Source of the DNA: JAUWQU01 sp964564285 | GTDB taxonomy: Bacteria; Planctomycetota; Phycisphaerae; SM23-33 | Reading direction: 5' to 3' | Assembly (NCBI GenBank): GCA_964564285.1 | Contig: CAZMBZ010000183.1 | Location: 1-10,524 of the forward strand | DNA: 10,524 nucleotides | Shown: positions 1-6,471 of the stretch, piece after piece | Position numbering within the stretch: the first letter of the stretch is position 1 | How the letters are laid out: each line of letters begins with the position of its first letter | Translations under genes and position numbers: made by a program | Notes under the pieces: generated by a model | Database searches by the model: none | Told to the model about the DNA's origin: nothing | What the model saw: only the letters and a program-made list of their open reading frames with translations

Positions 1-2
1 CC

Positions 3-281
3 AACAAGGACGTTTGCGAGATCGACGTTCTTCAGGACAAACGCAGCGACGACCCCTTGCGCGTCGTGCAGCGAAAGGACATTAAGGACCTCGTTACCCG
101 GGGTCTCAGCCGGGCCGAGAGGCTGATCATATTGCTCTATTACTTCGAAGAGATGACAATGCGCGAAATCGGCGAGACGCTCGACCTCTCCGAGAGCCGC
201 GTCAGCCAGATGCACTCCGCCATCCTCTCCCGCCTGCGCAACCAACTGGACAAACGCCAGAAGGAGCTGCAGACGGTGTGA
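3..281 (+). CDS. fliA: FliA/WhiG-type RNA polymerase sigma factor, C-terminal fragment
   Basis: The frame is open at the left edge of the window, so only about 92 C-terminal residues are present. They contain a sigma region 4 helix-turn-helix: a stretch reading LSRAERLIILLYYFEEMTMR, followed by EIGETLDLSESRVSQMHS. This matches the -35-recognition domain of the sigma-28 (FliA/WhiG/SigD) group, where E-IG--L---ESRVSQ-H is characteristic. Such factors direct core RNA polymerase to flagellar or development promoters. Regions 2 and 3 would lie upstream, outside the window. The TTG at 57 is not a credible start because the frame continues upstream with family-like linker sequence (DPLRVVQRKDI). The gene ends 174 bp from the convergently oriented permease gene, and I see no intrinsic terminator between them. 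The family call is firm. The specific symbol is less so, because such sigma factors can be multiple in one genome. Confidence 0.88.
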   Translation, partial: NKDVCEIDVLQDKRSDDPLRVVQRKDIKDLVTRGLSRAERLIILLYYFEEMTMREIGETLDLSESRVSQMHSAILSRLRNQLDKRQKELQTV

Positions 282-455
282 TCGACAATTGGTCTGTGCA
301 TTCGCAGGCTGTGAGCGTGTGAGTACGGGCCGACATCGCGATGATCCAGCAAACACTGCCGGACGGCGTCACTTCAAGTTCCGCGAATCGTTCCGGAGTT
401 CGTAGCGTCCGTGCCCAGAGTAGTGAGGAAAGCAGAGTCGTCGTCGCCGTGGTTC

Positions 456-1730
456 CTACTCGTGCCGCAGCGCGGTTATGGGATCGAGGCGGGCGGCTCG
501 GAAGGCTGGGTACAGGCCGGCGATCAGGCCGACTCCGATGGCCATGCTCAACGGTAGCAGCAGCAGGGCGGGGACGATCTCGGTTTTGATCTCGCTGTTG
601 ATGCTTTCCAGCAACTGGGGCAACAGCACTCCGATACCGATACCCAGGATTCCCCCAGCCGTGGTCAGCGTTACTGCCTCGACGAGGAATTGCACGACGA
701 TGTCCCGTCGTTTTGCGCCGAGCGCCCTTCGGATGCCGATTTCCCTCGTTCGCTCAGTGACGCTTGCGAGCATGATGTTCATAATACCGATCCCGCCGAC
801 GACCAGCGATATCGATGCGATCGAGAGGAACATGATGTTCCATAGTCGCTGCTGGCGCTTCTTTTGTTCGATGAGTTCGCGGGGGACGGTGACGCGATAG
901 TCCTGTTGGTCATGCTCGCGAATGAGCAGGCTGCGAGCGATGTCGGCGCCGCCGAGCACGGCTCGTTCGTCGGCCATCTGGAGGATAATCTGGCTGACCT
1001 CGACTCGTTCGAAGCTCCGGCTGCCCGTGGATTGCGTGATGGTGTACTTTCCGAAGCGTCTGGTGTCGACCTCGTACGGGACTATGACCACGTTGCCGGC
1101 GCTTTCTCCTTGTCCGCCCAGAGCGAGCGGCATTTCGCGCAGGACTCCGATAACTACGAAGGGCTGATTGCCTATGCGCACGGTCTGGCCCAGCGGGTTG
1201 CGGTAGGCGAACAGCTTGCGGGCGAGTTCCTGGGTTATCACGCCATGGGGCTTGCGACGAAGAACGTCCACGTTGGATATGAACCTGCCGGCGGTGAGTT
1301 TGACTCGGGCTATCTGGGCGAAGACCGGCTCGGTGGCGATCAGCGAGACGGGTATGTTCACGGCGCCCATGTGCGCGTACTGCTGGGTCCTGTGGGTTAT
1401 CGAACATCGGACGATGCCCGGGATGCAGCCTCGCATTCTCTCGACATCAATATTGGTCAGGCCGTAATTCAATGCGGTGTGGGAGTCCGATCTGCCGCCG
1501 CCGGAGGTGGTTGGAGGCTTTACCGAGTCGATGATGATGTTGTCGCTGCCAAGGGCCCGCAGCGCTCGTTGCGACTCCTTGCCGGTGCCCTCATTTATAG
1601 CCATCATGACGATGACGCTGCAGACGGCAATGATAATGCCAAGGGCCGTCAGGGCCGATCGCATCGCGTGGACCCACAGGCTGTGCAGGCCGAGAAGCAG
1701 GATGTCGTTTACCTTGTAGATCGCTTTCAT
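456..1730 (-). CDS. MacB/FtsX-type ABC transporter permease
   Basis: The gene encodes 424 residues, the membrane subunit of a tripartite ABC exporter. The sequence shows the MacB plan: a short cytoplasmic N-terminus, TM1 at about residues 25-46, a large periplasmic MacB_PCD-like domain (about 47-295), then three membrane segments at about 298-324, 345-374 and 386-409. The cytoplasmic coupling segment between TM2 and TM3 carries the family signature TERTREIGIRRALGAKRRDI, and the C-terminus ends in the typical LDPITALRHE. Known MacB/LolCE-family permeases work by mechanotransmission, moving the adaptor/outer-membrane assembly rather than passing substrate through the membrane. Unlike E. coli MacB, the ATPase here is a separate polypeptide encoded just upstream. 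The ATG overlaps the ATPase stop by 4 bp (ATGA), indicating translational coupling, and this is the last gene of the operon. The substrate cannot be inferred. Confidence 0.93.
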   Translation of the reverse strand: MKAIYKVNDILLLGLHSLWVHAMRSALTALGIIIAVCSVIVMMAINEGTGKESQRALRALGSDNIIIDSVKPPTTSGGGRSDSHTALNYGLTNIDVERMRGCIPGIVRCSITHRTQQYAHMGAVNIPVSLIATEPVFAQIARVKLTAGRFISNVDVLRRKPHGVITQELARKLFAYRNPLGQTVRIGNQPFVVIGVLREMPLALGGQGESAGNVVIVPYEVDTRRFGKYTITQSTGSRSFERVEVSQIILQMADERAVLGGADIARSLLIREHDQQDYRVTVPRELIEQKKRQQRLWNIMFLSIASISLVVGGIGIMNIMLASVTERTREIGIRRALGAKRRDIVVQFLVEAVTLTTAGGILGIGIGVLLPQLLESINSEIKTEIVPALLLLPLSMAIGVGLIAGLYPAFRAARLDPITALRHE

Positions 1731-2431
1731 ATTCGCCTGCCTGCCGATTCCTTTCGGACATCCGACTTAACCAGTCCGTCGGCAAGTACGATAACCCGCT
1801 CGGTGTGGTCGGCTACGTCGTTCTCGTGGGTGACGATTATGATGGTCTTTCCACTGGCGTGCAGTTTGTCGAACAGATCGAGGATCTCGAAGGTGGTGGC
1901 GCTGTCGAGGTTGCCCGTTGGTTCGTCGGCCAGGATTATCAGCGGGTCGTTGGCCAGGGCACGGGCAATGGCGACTCGCTGCTGCTGCCCGCCGGAAAGT
2001 TCCCGCGGGCGATGGGTGGCGCGGTCGCCCAGGCCGACCAGGTTGGCCAGATGCTTGCTTCGCTCGCGGCGGATGCTACGCGGTATGCCTTGGTAGAACA
2101 GTGGAACTTCGATGTTCTCGAGGATCGTCAATTGCTGGACCAGGTTGAAGCTCTGAAATACGAAGCCAATCTTGTTGTTCCGTACGTCGCTGAGTTCGTT
2201 GTCGGTCAGGGTCGAAACGTCCTGCCCGCCGATGAAGTACTTTCCGTTTGTCGGTCGGTCCAGGCAGCCGAGGATATTGAGCATGGTGCTCTTTCCCGAG
2301 CCGCTCTTGCCCATGATGGTGGCATACTCGCCCTGCTGGATCGTCAGGCTGACCGACCGCAAGGCCGACACGGTGGTCGTTGCCAGGCGGTAGATTTTCC
2401 AAAGCTCTTCCAGGCGGACGATGTCGTTCAC
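1727..2431 (-). CDS. ABC transporter ATP-binding protein (MacB/LolD-like)
   Basis: The gene encodes 234 residues, a complete nucleotide-binding domain. Visible motifs are Walker A GKSGSGKST (residues 41-49), a Q-loop glutamine at 93 in FVFQSFNLV, the ABC signature LSGGQQQR (145-152), Walker B with catalytic glutamate IILADEP (165-171), a D-loop GNLD (173-176) and the switch histidine H202 in IIIVTHE. Length and sequence fit the MacB/LolD/FtsE-like group (the usual LPRSN/lipoprotein-export style NBDs of about 225-235 residues). It would dimerise under the adjacent permease and power export. The start is GTG at 2431, preceded by an AAAGGA element about 10 nt upstream. The gene follows the adaptor gene after only 32 bp and overlaps the permease gene by 4 bp, so all are probably made from one transcript. 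Confidence 0.95.
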   Translation of the reverse strand: MNDIVRLEELWKIYRLATTTVSALRSVSLTIQQGEYATIMGKSGSGKSTMLNILGCLDRPTNGKYFIGGQDVSTLTDNELSDVRNNKIGFVFQSFNLVQQLTILENIEVPLFYQGIPRSIRRERSKHLANLVGLGDRATHRPRELSGGQQQRVAIARALANDPLIILADEPTGNLDSATTFEILDLFDKLHASGKTIIIVTHENDVADHTERVIVLADGLVKSDVRKESAGRRI

Positions 2432-2463
2432 GTCAACAGGTTCCTTTCGCGTGGCGGGGGCGG

Positions 2464-4269
2464 TTACTTCTTGGCCGGCTTTCGGCCTCCCTTGCCTCGC
2501 GTGCCGCCGGCTGGTCCCGATGGCTTGCCTCCAGAAGGCGAGGGTTGGGACGGCTTGGCCTTGGTTTTGCCGGATCCATTTCTTCCGGCCTTTGGCGAAC
2601 CCTTGTCCTTAGACATGCCGGGGGTTGCGTCTTCGGCGTCATCTTCCTCCTTCGCCTTGGGAGTGGTCTCGACCTGCTCGCCTCGCGGCGGGGCCAGCAG
2701 CACCTTGTCGCCTTGTTTGAGCCCAGAGAGAACCTGGACATGCGTGTTGTTCATCCGCCCGAGTTTCACCGGTGTACGCTTGTAGTTGCCGCTGCCGTCA
2801 ACGAGGTAGCAGAAGGTCTCATCCTGGCGGGTGTATACGGTCGCTATCGGCACTTGCAGGGCGCTGTCGAGTCTGGCAAGTTCGATCTCCACCTCGTTGC
2901 TCATGCCCGGCCTGAGGCCTTCGATTTCCTCGTCGAGCGCGACAGTTACGGAGAAAACCTTCACGCCGGGGTTAAGCCAGCGGTTCTGGCTGTCCGGCAG
3001 GACGCCGACGCGGATTATCTTGCCCGGGTAGGTAACATCGGGCTTGTTCTCGAGCCTCACGTGGGCCCGCAGGCCCGGGTGGACCTGGTCGATGATAGCT
3101 TCGTAGACCTTCGTTTTGACCTGAAGCGTCGTCATGTCCGGGATTATCATGAGTTGCTGGCGAGGGTTGATCTTTGCGCCTACCTCGACTCGGGCATCGC
3201 TGGAGTACCACCGACTTCCGCCGGTGTCGTAGACGACGAGTCCCTCCCTGTCGGCCTTAATGACTATCTTGCCTGCATCTTCGATGAGTTCCTTGAGTTG
3301 CCGGTCCTGCATGTCGAACGTGGCCTGCTCGGCCGCCAGAAGCGCCTCTGCCTTGAGCATTTCACCCCGGGACTCGATCTCCGCTCTGGCCAGGTCCAGC
3401 TTGGCGTCTTCGACGGCGGTACGCAGCTTTTGTATCTCCCGCGGGTGGTCGTACTTGATCAACATTACGAGGGCGTTCTTGGCCTTTTCCAGGGCAAGTT
3501 CGAGCTTGCGAACGCTTAGCCGTTCTGACTTGATGGCGTTCTCGGAAAATGGGCTCTTCAATTGTTCGTCGGCATTAACCTTGAGCTTGAAATTGAGTTT
3601 GTCCTGCGCCAGCAGGAGGTCCTGCTCGACGGTGAAGATATTCGAGTTGGCGTCGGCGAGTTTGGTCTCACCCTCGAGCTCGATGTAGCGCTTCAGGTCG
3701 CTGTTGGCGTCGATGATGGCTTGCCTGGCCGTGCGGAGCGCGGCGTCCATTTCCTTCTTCTTGAGCGTGAGGTTCTCGCGGGCCTGGGTCAGCGAATTCT
3801 CTGCCGCGGTTACTGTTATCTTGCCCTTTTCTATGTCGTCGGTGAGTTCCTTGCACTCGAATTCGATGATCGTGTCGCCTTCAGTGACGGCCGTGCCCTC
3901 GGGGACGACTTCCTTGATGATCGCCGGGTAACGAAGCTCGTTGGATATAACCCGCCTTCGCTCAGCCTTGACCTCGCCGCTTTCAGTTACCGAATAGACC
4001 ATAGGCCCGCGTGTGACGGTGGTGGTCGGGCCGAGGTCGGCCAGGTCGGCAGCCCCGCCCGTTGAGCCAAACATGGCCCACCCTCCGGCGACGGCGCAGC
4101 AGGCAAGCAACACTAGCACGATGACAACTCGTGTCTTTCGGCGTGTCTGGAGAGGCCCTGTCGCATTTGCGGCCGGGGGGGTGAGCCTATCGGGCGGCAT
4201 CTGCGGGGCCGGTGAGGTACGGATACCGCTGCCGGATGCGGTCGTATTCAAATGGCTTTTCCCGCTCAT
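2464..4269 (-). CDS. Periplasmic adaptor (MacA/HlyD-type membrane fusion protein) with basic C-terminal tail
   Basis: The gene encodes 601 residues, long for a MacA-like adaptor (commonly about 370-450). It has a roughly 47-residue cytoplasmic N-terminus ending in QTRRKTR, one inner-membrane anchor at about 48-66, and a first lipoyl/barrel-like half around 85-140 (VTESGEVKAER; VVPEGTAVTEGD). A long charged heptad-rich coiled-coil region spans about 140-335, followed by the second half including GLVVYDTGGSRW and a beta-barrel/membrane-proximal region (LRPGMSNEVEI; VPIATVYTR; LSGLKQGDKVLL). The adaptor should bridge the permease and the outer-membrane channel. The last ~69 residues are low-complexity, first acidic (EEDDAED) and then rich in Lys, Gly, Pro and Ser. 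The ATG at 4269 is chosen because AAGGG lies 8 nt upstream (4278-4282), although this makes the first 28 codons overlap the preceding gene. A later ATG at 4200 lacks a ribosome-binding site. Family assignment is strong; the tail's role is unknown. Confidence 0.9.
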   Translation of the reverse strand: MSGKSHLNTTASGSGIRTSPAPQMPPDRLTPPAANATGPLQTRRKTRVVIVLVLLACCAVAGGWAMFGSTGGAADLADLGPTTTVTRGPMVYSVTESGEVKAERRRVISNELRYPAIIKEVVPEGTAVTEGDTIIEFECKELTDDIEKGKITVTAAENSLTQARENLTLKKKEMDAALRTARQAIIDANSDLKRYIELEGETKLADANSNIFTVEQDLLLAQDKLNFKLKVNADEQLKSPFSENAIKSERLSVRKLELALEKAKNALVMLIKYDHPREIQKLRTAVEDAKLDLARAEIESRGEMLKAEALLAAEQATFDMQDRQLKELIEDAGKIVIKADREGLVVYDTGGSRWYSSDARVEVGAKINPRQQLMIIPDMTTLQVKTKVYEAIIDQVHPGLRAHVRLENKPDVTYPGKIIRVGVLPDSQNRWLNPGVKVFSVTVALDEEIEGLRPGMSNEVEIELARLDSALQVPIATVYTRQDETFCYLVDGSGNYKRTPVKLGRMNNTHVQVLSGLKQGDKVLLAPPRGEQVETTPKAKEEDDAEDATPGMSKDKGSPKAGRNGSGKTKAKPSQPSPSGGKPSGPAGGTRGKGGRKPAKK

Positions 4270-5908
4270 GGAGCATTCCCTTCTGGTCGACGACCAGTAA
4301 CCCGAGGGTCGTCATGAACTGCAATCTCGTAGTTGTATAGCTTACCAAAGCGTCGGTAACTCCGTTCTGGGCCTGGCGCAGGGCATCCTCGGCCTCCAGC
4401 ACGTCACGCGCGGAGGCCTCCCCCTCTTTCTGCTGTAAGACAGCCAGTTTTCGTCGACGTTTGGCTATTTCCACGTTTCGCAGACGAAGTTTGTAAGTTT
4501 GCTGCGACTGCATCAACGAACGGTAAGATTGGCGTATCTCAAGCCGAAGCGAGTCGACGAACTCGTCCCAGGTCCGTAAGGACCGATCGCGTAGTAACAT
4601 GGCGTTGCGGTAGGCATCGCGGTTGTTGGTTTGGTCCAGGTCATAGGCGAACGCCACCCCGGCTGACCTGGTGTGCTCGCCGAAGCGGATTTCGGTCGGG
4701 TTTCGCGGTCCGGTGTTCGTCGCGGACACCCCCAGTGTGACGTCCAGCGTGGGCTTGAACGAGTCCGCGGCGATCTCCACGTCGCGATCGGCGTCCCTGA
4801 GGAGGGATGCCTGGCGAAGCACGTCCGGTCGCGATTGCATGGCCACGTCGAAGGCTTCGGTTTCGGCCACTGCCATCGGCAGCGGGCCGATGCGGTTGAG
4901 TTCTTTGAGCGCGTGGGGGTAGTCCAGTTCGATCCGTGCCTCGATGGGCAGGCCCAGCGTGATCTTGAACCGGTCGAGCGAGTCGTTGTACCGCTGCTCA
5001 TCCTCCGTCAGGCGGACGCGGGCGTCCAGCAGGTTCTGGTCGGCCTGGTCGAGTTCGATCTGCGAGCGGAGCCCGCCTTCCACGAGCGTCTTGGTGAGAC
5101 GGTAGGTGTCCTCCAGGCGGGAAATATTCTCACGCTCGTTCTCGAGTTGGTCGCGCTGCTGCATGACACTGTAGTATCGAGTCAGGGTGCTGACGGCGAA
5201 CTCCTGCGTGAATCGTTCGTATTCCAGCACGCGGAACAGGAAATTTCGCTCCAGGCGATATTGACCCTCGTACGCCAGGCCGCGACCTGCCCCGCGAAGC
5301 AGGGGCTGGGTGAAGTTCGCGCTGAGCGCCGAGCCGATGCTTGTGGACTTCCAGCCCAGCAGGTCGCTGGCCAGGTCAACGCCCAGGCCCAGCGTCAGAA
5401 CCCCGCCGTTGACAAACTGCTGCGTAAGAGACGCCCCGACCCCGGCGGCGCCGGTGTTGGTTTCCCCGCCATGGTTGACCACCTCCCGGGAGGCTTCGCC
5501 CGTGGGAGTCCCGGCCGGGAGGGGAAAGTCCCATCCACGCCGTGTGTTCGCCAGTGCCAGAGCGGAGCTGTAGAGCGTTTCCTTGCGAGTCTGGAATGAC
5601 CGGCTGTTGCGGGAAGCGACCTGGAGACATTCGTCGAGCGTAACCTTCTGGAGCTTCTCGCCGAAAAGCGGAATTATCTTTTCACCGACCATTATGGGCG
5701 TGTTGGGTTCCTTGGCCTTCGGCGTGAATGGCCGGTACGTAACGCCGAACGGCTCGGGCTTGCCCATGGCCCGCTCGCTGCCTTGTTTGATCGTCCGGTA
5801 TGCGTCCGTGTCGGCCTGGGAGGCATACTGCGATGGCGTACAACCAACCAGGACCGCAACCAGGACGGCCGCAAGAAGCAATTCAACGTTACGGCATTTC
5901 TGAATCAT
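4187..5908 (-). CDS. Outer-membrane efflux lipoprotein (TolC/OprM-like OEP family)
   Basis: The gene encodes 573 residues from the ATG at 5908. The N-terminus is a lipoprotein signal: Lys/Arg-containing start, hydrophobic run LLLAAVLVAVLVGC, lipobox LVGC with the lipidated cysteine at 23. The mature part has two repeats of the long helical hairpins and short beta-segments typical of outer-membrane factors (OEP family). Recognisable elements are LTLDECLQVA-like VTLDECLQVASRNS near the start of the first repeat, LTQQFVNGG and FTQPLLRGAGRG on the beta-strand side, and repeat-two helices with SRPDVLRQASLLRDADRDVEIA. It would form the trimeric exit duct for the MacA/MacB-like genes that follow. 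The frame is open to a TTG at 5989, but the added residues precede the lipoprotein signal and are not family-like. A GTG three codons upstream (5917) is a possible alternative start. The 3' end overlaps the adaptor gene by 83 bp. Confidence 0.92.
   Translation of the reverse strand: MIQKCRNVELLLAAVLVAVLVGCTPSQYASQADTDAYRTIKQGSERAMGKPEPFGVTYRPFTPKAKEPNTPIMVGEKIIPLFGEKLQKVTLDECLQVASRNSRSFQTRKETLYSSALALANTRRGWDFPLPAGTPTGEASREVVNHGGETNTGAAGVGASLTQQFVNGGVLTLGLGVDLASDLLGWKSTSIGSALSANFTQPLLRGAGRGLAYEGQYRLERNFLFRVLEYERFTQEFAVSTLTRYYSVMQQRDQLENERENISRLEDTYRLTKTLVEGGLRSQIELDQADQNLLDARVRLTEDEQRYNDSLDRFKITLGLPIEARIELDYPHALKELNRIGPLPMAVAETEAFDVAMQSRPDVLRQASLLRDADRDVEIAADSFKPTLDVTLGVSATNTGPRNPTEIRFGEHTRSAGVAFAYDLDQTNNRDAYRNAMLLRDRSLRTWDEFVDSLRLEIRQSYRSLMQSQQTYKLRLRNVEIAKRRRKLAVLQQKEGEASARDVLEAEDALRQAQNGVTDALVSYTTTRLQFMTTLGLLVVDQKGMLHEREKPFEYDRIRQRYPYLTGPADAAR
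4278..4282 (-). promoter_or_regulatory. Ribosome-binding site for the adaptor gene
   Basis: AAGGG on the minus strand lies 8 nt before the ATG at 4269, inside the 3' part of the upstream outer-membrane lipoprotein gene. It decides in favour of the long, overlapping adaptor start over the ATG at 4200, which has no purine-rich element in front of it. Confidence 0.6.
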
Positions 5909-5959
5909 TGCTCTCACTTTGCAGAGGCATCTCTCGCGAGTGCTCAGGCAGATTACTAC

Positions 5960-5989
5960 TAAATACCATAAACCGACTGTGGTTTCCAA
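5960..5989 (-). promoter_or_regulatory. Possible sigma-70-type promoter of the export operon (weak)
   Basis: On the minus strand, TTGGAA (5989-5984) is followed after 18 nt by TATTTA (5965-5960), about 50 nt before the ATG at 5908. Both hexamers are only partial matches to the bacterial consensus, and promoters in the suspected phylum are poorly defined. This is a positional guess supported by local AT-richness rather than a firm call. Confidence 0.2.
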
Positions 5990-6225
5990 GTCCGTAGCGC
6001 GGATGAATCAGTCGCTCCAAGTGCCAGCCCCTTCCCTGGGCTGTCGGTCGTTCGGCCGGGCCTGGCTCGGGGCCAGACATTCGCGCCGTTGACCTACGAT
6101 GGGCCGACTTACTTCTATAAAACCGGCGGAAGGAGAATGTTCTACGCGGGTATTGGAAAAAGTGCCAATTTCTCGCCACGGACGGTCGCTGTACGGCGAG
6201 GAAAAGTCCGCGTTGACGCGTTACT

Positions 6226-6246
6226 GGTGGGTGCCCAGTACCCACC
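6226..6246. promoter_or_regulatory. Perfect 7-7-7 dyad, candidate enhancer-binding-protein site upstream of hcp
   Basis: GGTGGGT and ACCCACC are perfect inverted copies separated by the 7-nt spacer GCCCAGT. The centre lies about 170 bp upstream of the transcription start predicted from the sigma-54 site, within the range usual for bacterial enhancer-binding-protein sites. An overlapping smaller dyad, ACTGG/CCAGT (6223-6239), shares bases with it. The symmetry is seen directly; the regulatory role is inferred from position. Confidence 0.4.
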
Positions 6247-6292
6247 CTGAAGACGAGCCGAAAGTTCCTGAGAAGGCTATCCGAGTGTTGGC

Positions 6293-6305
6293 AATCAAGG
6301 TGGTG
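6293..6305 (+). promoter_or_regulatory. IHF-like sequence between dyad and sigma-54 promoter
   Basis: AATCAA-GGTG-GTG matches the enterobacterial IHF consensus WATCAANNNNTTR with one mismatch. It lies between the candidate enhancer dyad and the promoter, where IHF often bends DNA at sigma-54 promoters. A one-mismatch hit is not rare by chance in a few hundred bases, and it is unknown whether this organism has an IHF homologue. Confidence 0.2.
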
Positions 6306-6378
6306 GTGTGATTACGCTATATTGGGAAGTTACTTATATGGTGTGAGGTTCGCTTGTCGAACGTTTCGCAGGCACTTC

Positions 6379-6394
6379 TGGCACGGTTCATGCA
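6379..6394 (+). promoter_or_regulatory. Sigma-54 (RpoN) -24/-12 promoter of hcp
   Basis: TGGCACG-GTTC-ATGCA matches the RpoN consensus TGGCACR-N4-TTGCW at all but one defined position. The essential GG and GC pairs (6380-6381 and 6392-6393) are separated by exactly 10 nt. It points toward hcp and predicts a start near 6405, giving a 5' leader of about 67 nt. RpoN control of hcp or type VI clusters is known in several proteobacteria, so both the match and the context support it. Confidence 0.7.
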
Positions 6395-6458
6395 CTAGGT
6401 GATATTGTGTGACGTTAAGAACCAAGAGGCCAGGTAGCCAAGGGCACAAAAGAAAGAC

Positions 6459-6464
6459 AAGGAG
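6459..6464 (+). promoter_or_regulatory. Shine-Dalgarno site of hcp
   Basis: AAGGAG lies 7 nt before the ATG at 6472. It fixes that codon as the start and rules out the in-frame GTG at 6409, which would sit almost at the predicted transcription start. Confidence 0.85.
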
Positions 6465-6471
6465 AACCACG

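Larger units (their letters stand above)
5909..6471. other. Divergent intergenic region between the export operon and hcp
   Basis: This 563-bp stretch lacks a credible gene. The side nearest the export operon holds only the weak promoter candidate and a 5-bp GC-rich stem (CTGGC/GCCAG, 6062-6076). The side nearest hcp is richer: a perfect 7-bp dyad (6226-6246), an IHF-like sequence (6293-6305), a 5-bp inverted repeat GTTCG/CGAAC (6348-6362) and a near-consensus sigma-54 promoter (6379-6394). An open frame at 6099-6311 has no ribosome-binding site and no recognisable protein features. Confidence 0.7.

Noticed and set aside
282..455. Searched for a bidirectional terminator between the convergent sigma factor and permease genes
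   Set aside because: No stem of useful length followed by a T-run was found on either strand.
341..589. 82-codon plus-strand open frame after the sigma factor gene
   Set aside because: Its second half is antisense to the permease C-terminus, it lacks a ribosome-binding site, and the predicted product is Arg/Ser-rich low-complexity sequence typical of a shadow frame.
864..3519. Several long plus-strand open frames (about 300-410 codons) opposite the permease, ATPase and adaptor genes
   Set aside because: They are antisense to genes with clear family motifs, have no recognisable domains, and read as GC-rich shadow frames. The minus-strand genes explain the region fully.
6011..6026. TGGCAC on the minus strand upstream of the export operon, a possible second sigma-54 promoter
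   Set aside because: No GC occurs at the required 10-nt distance after GG (the nearest is 2 nt too close) and TTGC is absent.
6099..6311. 70-codon plus-strand open frame in the large intergenic region
   Set aside because: There is no Shine-Dalgarno sequence before its ATG, the product has no recognisable features, and it runs through the dyad and IHF-like site of the hcp upstream region.
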